Positions 42,081 to 48,182 of a stretch of DNA of 48,182 nt are shown here, piece after piece. The translations under genes and the position numbers were made by a program. Each line of letters starts with the position of its first letter. The first letter of the stretch is position 1. Source of the DNA: Sulfitobacter sp. GTDB taxonomy: Bacteria > Pseudomonadota > Alphaproteobacteria > Rhodobacterales > Rhodobacteraceae. A model generated the notes under the pieces. The model was not told the DNA's origin. It did not search any database and worked only from the letters and a program-made list of their open reading frames with translations. The DNA lies in contig JAFMGZ010000028.1 in assembly GCA_017854855.1 (NCBI GenBank), positions 1 through 48,182 on the forward strand. The letters are read 5' to 3'.

Positions 42081-43274
42081 TTACTTGAAACCTACGGTTT
42101 CGTTCTTGCCGTCTTTGACTTCGATCATGCGGTATGTACCAGCAGATTCACCGGGGCCGATCAGCTCGACTGCGGATGCGCCGACATAGTCCACGTCTGT
42201 GCCTGCTTTGATCAGTTCAAAGGCCTTGGCCAGTTCACCAGGATAGATTTTCTCGCCGGGTGCGTTGGCGACCTCAAGGATCTTGTCCTTGTAGTCGGCC
42301 GGATCGGTGGAGTTCGCCGCCTGCATCGCCATCATGAACAGCGCTGCCGCGTCATAGGCTTCGGGTGTGTAGGGCGAAGAGCCGTCAAAGCCAGCAGCCT
42401 CGGCCATAGCGACGAAAGTGTCGATACCATTGCCCTGAGAACCGGCGATCTGACCGAATGAACCGTCCAGATCAGGACCGATCGTGGCTGGTAGGTTGTC
42501 ACCGATCATGCCGCCTGGCAGACCGAATGTGTCCCATGCGCCCGCATCCAGTGCAGAGCGGATGATGCCAGCACCACCTTGGTCAAGGTAGCCTGCAACA
42601 ACCAGCAGGTCACCACCGGCAGAGGCCAGCGCGCCGACTTCGGCAGAGTAATCCGCTTTGCCGTCTTCATGTGCTGCCACGATGGTCACTTCACCGCCGA
42701 CCGCCTTGAAAGAGGATTCAATCGCGTCTGCCAGACCCTTGCCGTAGTCGTTGTTGGTATAGGTCAATGCGATGGACTTGATGCCACGCTCAACCAGGAT
42801 CTCTGCCATGACCTGACCTTCGCGGGCGTCAGAGGGGGAGGTCCGGAAGAACAGGCCGTTGTCTTCCATGGTGGACAGACCCGGAGATGTCGCGGAGGGG
42901 GAAATCATGACCATGCCGTTCGGAATGGCGACGTTCTGCAAGACCGCGCCGGTCACACCAGAGCAGTCCGCGCCGATCAAGCCGTGAATGCCTTCGGCGA
43001 TCAGACGTTCGGCAGAGGCCACAGCGACGCCGTTGTCGATACATGCGCTGTCCGCACGAATGCCGATGACTGTCGCACCGTCAAGCAGCTTGCCGCTGTC
43101 GGTTGCTTCTTTCATCGCCAGTTCAGCGCCCGCAGCCATCGGGCCGGTCAAAGATTCAATCGGGCCGGTAAAGCCAAATTCAATGCCCAGTTTCACTTCT
43201 TTTGCATGGCCACCGGCGAGCGCGCCAGTTGCCACCAGAGCTGCGGCCGTTGTGGCCAAAAGCATCTTTTTCAT
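42081..43274 (-). CDS. livJ: ABC transporter substrate-binding protein (LivJ/K-like)
   Basis: The 397-residue periplasmic receptor has a signal peptide (KKMLLATTAAALVATGALAGG) and a type I periplasmic-binding fold starting VKLGIEFGFTGPIESLTGPM. Ser/Thr-rich ligand motifs GADCSGVTGAVL and ISPSATSPGLST and the hinge TYTNNDYGKGLAD match the branched-chain family. A Cys pair within SACIDNG and GADCSGV may form a disulfide. The ligand may be leucine/isoleucine/valine or another amino acid or amide. GGGAGA precedes the ATG at 43274; the longer frame is leader. A 13-bp palindrome lies just upstream. Confidence 0.92.
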   Translation of the reverse strand: MKKMLLATTAAALVATGALAGGHAKEVKLGIEFGFTGPIESLTGPMAAGAELAMKEATDSGKLLDGATVIGIRADSACIDNGVAVASAERLIAEGIHGLIGADCSGVTGAVLQNVAIPNGMVMISPSATSPGLSTMEDNGLFFRTSPSDAREGQVMAEILVERGIKSIALTYTNNDYGKGLADAIESSFKAVGGEVTIVAAHEDGKADYSAEVGALASAGGDLLVVAGYLDQGGAGIIRSALDAGAWDTFGLPGGMIGDNLPATIGPDLDGSFGQIAGSQGNGIDTFVAMAEAAGFDGSSPYTPEAYDAAALFMMAMQAANSTDPADYKDKILEVANAPGEKIYPGELAKAFELIKAGTDVDYVGASAVELIGPGESAGTYRMIEVKDGKNETVGFK

Positions 43275-43291
43275 AGGTATCTCCCTGATTG

Positions 43292-43304
43292 GAACATTAT
43301 GTTC
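43292..43304. promoter_or_regulatory. 13-bp palindrome upstream of livJ
   Basis: GAACATTATGTTC is a perfect inverted repeat (GAACAT/ATGTTC with one central base), 18 bp upstream of the livJ start. It sits where a repressor would block the promoter or initiation. No regulator is assigned; alphaproteobacterial LexA sites are direct repeats, so it does not look like an SOS box. Confidence 0.45.
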
Positions 43305-43455
43305 GAGCAAAAACGTATGCGCGGGGGTGACAAAAGAAAAGAGGTTTTTAGATGTGCAAGGGCAAGGGTGGGGGAGTTTTGAGGCCTGATTTGTGGCAAT
43401 TTCTGCCCGCAAGGTTAGATTTCCCGACATGCGACGAAAGCTCAGGAGAAAAATA

Positions 43456-44556
43456 GTGCGATTTCCAAGAATCTTTTCCAATGTCCTGCGTACAGCCGGT
43501 CTGGCGTTGTTGATGGCCTGTCCTGTGGCGGCTGAAACTGAATGGCAAATTCAACCTGTGATTGCTGGTTTGGACACGCCTTGGGCCGTGGCACCGCTGC
43601 CTGAGGGCGGCGCATTGGTCACCGAACGCGACGGCGCGCTGATTTTTGCAAAGGATGGAATCACCACTTCGCTGGGTGGTGTGCCGGCTGTTGATGCCTC
43701 TGGGCAGGGGGGATTGCTGGACATCACATTGGCCCGTGACTTCGCCCAAAGCCGGACCTTGTTTCTGACCTTTGCCAAGCCACAGCAGGGCGGCGGAAGC
43801 GGCACCGCCGTGGTGCGGGCGCAATGGCCTGCGGGGTCCGAGGGGCTGCAAAATGTCCAAGAGATATTTGCGATGAAGCCGGGTAGTCGCGGTGGGCGGC
43901 ATTTCGGATCGCGTGTGGTGGAGGCGGCGGATGACACGCTTTTCGTGACCATCGGGGACCGGGGCGACCGGCCATCGGCGCAGGATCTGGGGAGCCATAA
44001 TGGCAGCGTGATCCGCATCGCCAAGGACGGCAGCATCCCGGCCGATAACCCATTTGCCAACGGTGATGGCGCATTGCCTGAAATCTGGTCCTGGGGGCAT
44101 CGCAATCCGCAGGGCGCGGGGCTGGACCTGCAGGGCAACCTGTGGGTGGCCGAACATGGGGCACGCGGCGGCGATGAGGTGAATGCAGTGCGCAAGGGCG
44201 CCAATTACGGCTGGCCTGTCATTTCCTATGGCCGCCACTATTCCGGGGCCAAGATCGGCGAGGGCACAGCCCGGGACGGGATGGAGCAGCCGGTGTTTTA
44301 CTGGGACCCATCCATCGCGCCTTCGGGGTTGTTGGTTTATTCCGGCAAGGCCTTTGCGCAATGGCGCGGAGATATGTTCGTGGGATCGCTCAAGTTTGAC
44401 TATATCAGCCGCCTTTCAGGCGACCCCTTGCGCGAAGTGGAACAGATCAAGACCTCAGAAACGATCCGGGTGCGCGACATTGTCGAAGCCCCAGATGGCA
44501 CGATCTGGTTCATCTCGGTCGGAGAGGGGGCTGTTTACCGCATAAGCCCCCAGTGA
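43456..44556 (+). CDS. PQQ-type sugar dehydrogenase (Asd/YliI-like)
   Basis: The 366-residue product is a soluble six-bladed beta-propeller dehydrogenase. Typical segments are LDTPWAVAPLPEGGALVTERDG, GGLLDITLARDF, SRGGRHFGSRVV, WSWGHRNPQGAGLD, EHGARGGDEVNAVRKGANYGWPV and the C-terminal GTIWFISVGEGAVYRI. A signal peptide (ALLMACPVAAE) directs it to the periplasm, where PQQ and Ca bind. I choose the GTG at 43456 because AGGAG lies 7 nt before it and the signal peptide starts there; starts at 43393 or 43429 have no such site. The sugar substrate is unknown. It is divergent from livJ. Confidence 0.87.
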   Translation: MRFPRIFSNVLRTAGLALLMACPVAAETEWQIQPVIAGLDTPWAVAPLPEGGALVTERDGALIFAKDGITTSLGGVPAVDASGQGGLLDITLARDFAQSRTLFLTFAKPQQGGGSGTAVVRAQWPAGSEGLQNVQEIFAMKPGSRGGRHFGSRVVEAADDTLFVTIGDRGDRPSAQDLGSHNGSVIRIAKDGSIPADNPFANGDGALPEIWSWGHRNPQGAGLDLQGNLWVAEHGARGGDEVNAVRKGANYGWPVISYGRHYSGAKIGEGTARDGMEQPVFYWDPSIAPSGLLVYSGKAFAQWRGDMFVGSLKFDYISRLSGDPLREVEQIKTSETIRVRDIVEAPDGTIWFISVGEGAVYRISPQ

Positions 44557-44606
44557 TCTCAAGTGATCTCTTTGATACATTCCCCGCGGCCGCATCGTGG
44601 CTCCGC

Positions 44607-45611
44607 TTAGATCGACAACCTTGCCGCGTGGCTGCCGCGTTCGCGGTAGGGGGTCGTCTCATAATGGGCGCGATAGCACTTTGAGAAATGCGAGGGCGAG
44701 GCAAAGCCGCAGGCCAAGGCCACATTGATCACGCTCATATCGGTCTGCATCAGCAGATTGCGGGCCTTTTGCAGCCGCAGTTCCATGTAATACCGCTTGG
44801 GCGACCGGCTGAGATAGCGGCGGAACAGCCGCTCAAGCTGGCGGGTGGACATGCCGACATCCTTGGCCAAGAGCGAGGGGCTGATCGGCTCTTCGATATT
44901 GTTTTCCATCATCTGGATGACCTGGGACAGCTTGGGGTGCCGCACGCCAATCCGTGTCGGCACGCTGAGGCGCTGTGTGTCCTGATCGGTGCGGATCGAG
45001 GAATAGATCAGCTGATCGGCCACGGCATTGGCCAGCTCTTCGCCCTGATCATCGGCGATCAGCTTGAGCATCAGATCAATCGAAGACGTGCCGCCCGCAG
45101 TGGTCAGCCGGTTGCCATCCACCACAAAGACCGATTTGGTCAGGTCCACCTCTTCGAATTCCTCGGCAAAGCTGTCCTGGTTTTCCCAATGGATCGTCGC
45201 CTTCTTGCCATCCAGCAAGCCGGCCTTGGCCAAAGTATACGAGGCCGTGCACAGCCCCCCCACGACCAGCCCCTTGCGGGCCTCGCGGCGCAACCAGCCC
45301 AGAACCTTCTTTGTGGTCGCGTCCTGAATGTCGATGCCACCGCAGACCATTATGGTATCTTCGCGGTTCAATTCGATCAGATCGCTGTCCAGCTGGAAAA
45401 CGGTCCCCGCAGAACAGGAAATGCTTTCGCCACCCTCACCAATCGTGTTCCACTGGTACAATGTCTTGCCGGCCATACGATTTGCGATCCGCAGACTTTC
45501 GATTGCGGTGGCAAAGCAAAGCAGGCTGAACTGGTCCATCAGGACAAATACGAACCTGCGGGGTTTGTCCGTGTCCACGGGAACGCGCATGGCCGGGCGG
45601 GATGACGACAT
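44607..45611 (-). CDS. GlxA/AraC-family transcriptional regulator, GbdR-like
   Basis: The 334-residue regulator has an N-terminal DJ-1/PfpI-like amidase-type domain ([39 protein letters not shown]) and a C-terminal AraC-type double helix-turn-helix ([16 protein letters not shown] and [19 protein letters not shown]). Among GlxA members it most resembles Pseudomonas GbdR, the glycine betaine/dimethylglycine activator, through [35 protein letters not shown] and [12 protein letters not shown] betaine link to the methyltransferase genes at 10-13 kb is possible but unproven. AAAGGAC precedes the ATG. Confidence 0.85.
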   Translation of the reverse strand: MSSSRPAMRVPVDTDKPRRFVFVLMDQFSLLCFATAIESLRIANRMAGKTLYQWNTIGEGGESISCSAGTVFQLDSDLIELNREDTIMVCGGIDIQDATTKKVLGWLRREARKGLVVGGLCTASYTLAKAGLLDGKKATIHWENQDSFAEEFEEVDLTKSVFVVDGNRLTTAGGTSSIDLMLKLIADDQGEELANAVADQLIYSSIRTDQDTQRLSVPTRIGVRHPKLSQVIQMMENNIEEPISPSLLAKDVGMSTRQLERLFRRYLSRSPKRYYMELRLQKARNLLMQTDMSVINVALACGFASPSHFSKCYRAHYETTPYRERGSHAARLSI

Positions 45612-45802
45612 CGCGACGTCCTTTAGAGGTTGAAACTTTTAGCCCTGAAGACGGTATCGGCATCAAAACATGGACGTCACTTTGGTCACGGGGCAGGGAC
45701 AAGGTCAAGGGGCATGAAAAGTGTTCTGGTCACCATGCACCGCTTTTGTATAGAAAGGGCCCTGATAGCGCTGCAACTGGCGTTGAGACCGGAGAAAAGA
45801 CC

Positions 45803-47173
45803 ATGAACACTTGGAGCAAATCAAGCTGGCGCGACAAACCGCGGATCCAGATGCCCGATTACCCTGACCAAGCTGCGCTGCAGGCAGTGGAAGCACAATT
45901 GGCACGATATCCGGTTCTGGTTTTTGGCGGCGAGGCGCGCAGGCTCAAGAAACACCTCGGTGCGGCCAGCCGTGGCGAAGCCTTCTTGCTGCAGGGCGGC
46001 GATTGCGCCGAAAGCTTTGAACAATTCAGCTCTGACGGGATTCGCGACACGTTCAAAGTGCTTTTGCAGATGGCGATCGTGCTGACCTATGGCGCGAAGG
46101 TTCCGGTGATCAAACTGGGCCGCATGGCCGGACAATTCGCCAAACCGCGTTCAGCACCGACAGAGTTCGTCAATGGAGTGGAGCTGCCCAGCTATCGCGG
46201 TGACATCATCAACGGGCTGGATTTCACGCCAGAGGCGCGCATTCCGGATCCGGACAAGATGCTGCGGGCCTATACGCAGGCCGCTGCCACGCTGAACCTG
46301 CTGCGCGCCTTTTCGACAGGCGGCTATGCGGATGTGAATCAGGTGCACGGCTGGACTTTGGGCTTTACCGACGGAGAGCGGGCGGCAAAATACCGCGAAT
46401 TGGCCAACCGGATTTCTGACACGCTGGACTTCATGTCAGCGGCAGGGGTCAACCCGGATACGGCGCATACTTTGCAGTCCGTTGAATTCTACACCAGCCA
46501 CGAATCCCTGTTGCTTGAGTATGAAGAGGCGCTGTGCCGTCAGGACAGCATGACCGGCAAATGGCTGGCAGGCTCTGGCCATATGATCTGGATCGGGGAC
46601 CGCACCCGCCAGCCCGACGGCGCGCATGTGGAATTTGCCAGTGGGGTCATGAACCCGATTGGTCTGAAATGCGGGCCTTCGATGACCGCCGATGACCTGA
46701 AAAAGCTGATGGCCAAGCTGAACCCTGAAAATGAGGCTGGCCGGTTGACCCTGATCGCCCGCTTTGGTGCGGGCTCCGTGGGGGAACATCTGCCGCGTCT
46801 GATCAAGGCTGTCGAGGAAGAGGGGGCCAAGGTCGTCTGGACCTGTGACGCCATGCATGGCAACACGATCAAATCGTCCAGCGGCTACAAGACGCGACCC
46901 TTCGATTCAGTCCTGCGCGAGGTGCGTGAATTCTTTGGCGTCCATGCCGCAGAAGGCACCATTCCCGGTGGTGTCCATTTTGAGATGACAGGTCAGGATG
47001 TGACCGAATGCACCGGTGGCGTGCGCGCTGTGTCGGATGAGGATCTGTCGGACCGCTACCACACCGCCTGCGATCCGCGTCTCAACGCAAGCCAGTCGCT
47101 TGAGCTTGCCTTTCTGGTGGCCGAGGAACTGACAGCGCGTCGTGAGAAACAAGCGGTTCAGGCAGCAGGTTAA
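45803..47173 (+). CDS. 3-deoxy-7-phosphoheptulonate synthase, class II
   Basis: The 456-residue enzyme condenses PEP with erythrose-4-phosphate as the first step of the shikimate pathway. The class II (plant-like) form is recognised by [72 protein letters not shown] and [18 protein letters not shown]. Metal ligands are the Cys, His, Glu and Asp of these motifs. The ATG at 45803 has GGAG at good spacing; the longer frame runs into the leader. A terminator follows the gene. The regulator gene upstream reads away. Confidence 0.96.
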   Translation: MNTWSKSSWRDKPRIQMPDYPDQAALQAVEAQLARYPVLVFGGEARRLKKHLGAASRGEAFLLQGGDCAESFEQFSSDGIRDTFKVLLQMAIVLTYGAKVPVIKLGRMAGQFAKPRSAPTEFVNGVELPSYRGDIINGLDFTPEARIPDPDKMLRAYTQAAATLNLLRAFSTGGYADVNQVHGWTLGFTDGERAAKYRELANRISDTLDFMSAAGVNPDTAHTLQSVEFYTSHESLLLEYEEALCRQDSMTGKWLAGSGHMIWIGDRTRQPDGAHVEFASGVMNPIGLKCGPSMTADDLKKLMAKLNPENEAGRLTLIARFGAGSVGEHLPRLIKAVEEEGAKVVWTCDAMHGNTIKSSSGYKTRPFDSVLREVREFFGVHAAEGTIPGGVHFEMTGQDVTECTGGVRAVSDEDLSDRYHTACDPRLNASQSLELAFLVAEELTARREKQAVQAAG

Positions 47174-47199
47174 CCTGTAGCGCCTGAAACGGGTTAAGG

Positions 47200-47234
47200 G
47201 GCCGCCAACCGCTGTGTTGGCGGCCTTTGTTTTT
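47200..47234 (+). terminator. Rho-independent terminator of the DAHP synthase gene
   Basis: GGCCGCCAAC (47200-47209) pairs perfectly with GTTGGCGGCC (47216-47225) around a 6-base loop and is followed by TTTGTTTTT. Confidence 0.93.
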
Positions 47235-47347
47235 GGCAATTGCTATGGGGTACCTTCTGAACACCCTGAACCCCCGGTATGTTGCCTGAATGAACCATTT
47301 CAATGTGATAGGCGCTACGCGATGTATCGGCGTCGCAGATAAACGCT

Positions 47348-48067
47348 TTAATCGTCCGATTTGATCAGGCGCAGGTAGTCCGGGCGGCGCTTTGGGTCTT
47401 GTTTGGCAAAGGGTTTTTGCTCTTCGGCCATGCCGGCTTGCCGGGGGCTGTCTTGAACCGTGCCGAGTGTTGGGGCCTGCGTTGCAGGGTCTTTTTGAAC
47501 GGCGGGCTGTGGGGGCTGGCCTGCGGTAATGGTCAGAACCTCCTTGGCGGTGATGTCATAGCGGCGCGGGGCAAGGCCCATCTCGCCCTTGCTGACAAAA
47601 CATCCCAAGACACGGCTGACATCGCCCAAATCACTCTTGAGTGGCAGCAGGATCATGCGCGCCTCAAGTTCAGGCTTTTGGGGGCCTGCTTGCGAAATCA
47701 TCCGCAGACTGCCGATGGCCGGGGTTTGAAACACAACTTCCAACAGGTCCGACACGCTGGCGCGTGCGCCTGGTACAAAGAATGAAGTCAATGGCATGCC
47801 CCGCACCTCCATGCCCATCAGGTCATTCAGATGGCTGCCCGCGACGCGCAGGCGGGCGATGCCGGGGGCGATCCGTTCCAGGATAAAGGCATTTTCCAAG
47901 GCCCGCTCAATGCCGCGCGGATCAATATCAGACCTTTTGGGAAGCAATCTCGCACCGCGGATCGCCTCCCAATAGGCTTCGACCTGGGAAATGGCCGCAA
48001 ATCCTGTTTCTGGCTGATACTTGGTCATGACAATGACATTCTGCGTGTTAAGCGGCGGCTTGTCCAT
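47348..48067 (-). CDS. PAS-domain protein (PAS_5-like) of unknown function
   Basis: The ~239-residue protein has a PAS_5-type domain (about residues 12-160), seen as SQVEAYWEAIRGARLLPKRSDIDP, ILERIAPGIARLRVAG, LMGMEVRGMPLTSFF and a conserved R-x-I segment LRMIS. The C-terminal 60-70 residues are low-complexity, Pro/Gln-rich and basic, ending with RPDYLRLIKSDD. No kinase or output domain is attached. The ATG at 48067 is one reasonable start; an ATG at 48028 is an alternative, and the frame is open to 48175. The gene converges with the DAHP synthase gene. Confidence 0.78.
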   Translation of the reverse strand: MDKPPLNTQNVIVMTKYQPETGFAAISQVEAYWEAIRGARLLPKRSDIDPRGIERALENAFILERIAPGIARLRVAGSHLNDLMGMEVRGMPLTSFFVPGARASVSDLLEVVFQTPAIGSLRMISQAGPQKPELEARMILLPLKSDLGDVSRVLGCFVSKGEMGLAPRRYDITAKEVLTITAGQPPQPAVQKDPATQAPTLGTVQDSPRQAGMAEEQKPFAKQDPKRRPDYLRLIKSDD

Positions 48068-48182
48068 GAAAGTTAATCCCGATCCAATTTCCACATAAAA
48101 TCCAAAAAGCGCGATTTGGTATTTGCCAAGATCGTCGCTTTTTGGAACCGCGCGGGTGCGGCAACTCGTTACCAAATCATTA

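Noticed and set aside
43292..43304. Considered as a LexA/SOS box
   Set aside because: Alphaproteobacterial LexA sites are direct repeats of GTTC (or GAAC) with 7-bp spacing; this is an inverted repeat with a shorter spacer.
1..48182. Mobile elements, prophage, integrase or CRISPR array
   Set aside because: No transposase or integrase gene, no terminal repeats or target-site duplications, no regularly spaced repeats; both tRNA genes have intact flanks without att-like duplications.

Overview
The window looks like a chromosomal segment of an alphaproteobacterium of the family Rhodobacteraceae, most likely a marine Roseobacter-group member. The basis is high GC, a DUF1476/zeta ATPase-inhibitor gene next to purC, a purS-purQ pair, RNase E with an acidic insertion, an IalB-family protein, a betaine/corrinoid methyl-transfer cluster and a GbdR-like GlxA-family regulator. 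No phage, IS element, integrase or CRISPR array is visible. Almost everything is intact and tightly packed.

Layout. 1-4850: tRNA-Asn, a metallo-beta-lactamase-fold hydrolase divergent from an EnvZ-like histidine kinase, a hotdog thioesterase-like protein, a PhzS/UbiH-type flavin monooxygenase and a CAU-anticodon tRNA (probably tRNA-Ile2). 4966-9364: purM-purN, RNase D, a RidA-family protein, a lipoprotein and SufE. 9513-13432: one-carbon methyl-transfer genes (DUF1638 protein coupled to a 51-residue membrane protein, corrinoid protein, betaine/homocysteine methyltransferase) with a radical SAM gene between them on the other strand. 13626-15812: zeta subunit, purC, purS, purQ. 15849-18947: DctB/DctD-type two-component system; the regulator lacks the sigma-54 GAFTGA loop. 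19824-22691: RNase E. 23105-26855: TusA-like protein, CcdA, then a translationally coupled membrane hydrolase and cytochrome P450. 26927-29745: class I fructose-bisphosphate aldolase, sugar transferase, GalE. 29806-34939: cell-envelope block of a MepK/YcbK-like peptidase divergent from an LdtD/YcbB-like L,D-transpeptidase, followed by LpxD-ACP-KAS. 35064-37723: IalB-family protein, an intergenic region with small-RNA-like signals, and a HerA-like ATPase. 37841-43274: a complete branched-chain amino-acid-type ABC transporter. 43456-48067: PQQ-type sugar dehydrogenase, GbdR-like regulator, class II DAHP synthase and a PAS-domain protein.

Less ordinary content: a three-copy element that sits 3' of genes and reads in their direction, with two copies showing compensatory stem changes; a promoter-terminator pair predicting a ~70-nt RNA upstream of ialB; a DctD without GAFTGA; a membrane-hydrolase/P450 pair; a 21-bp-spaced direct repeat upstream of the corrinoid gene; and an LpxD-ACP-KAS cassette. 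All functions are inferred from reading the sequence and from family knowledge; no database search was run.
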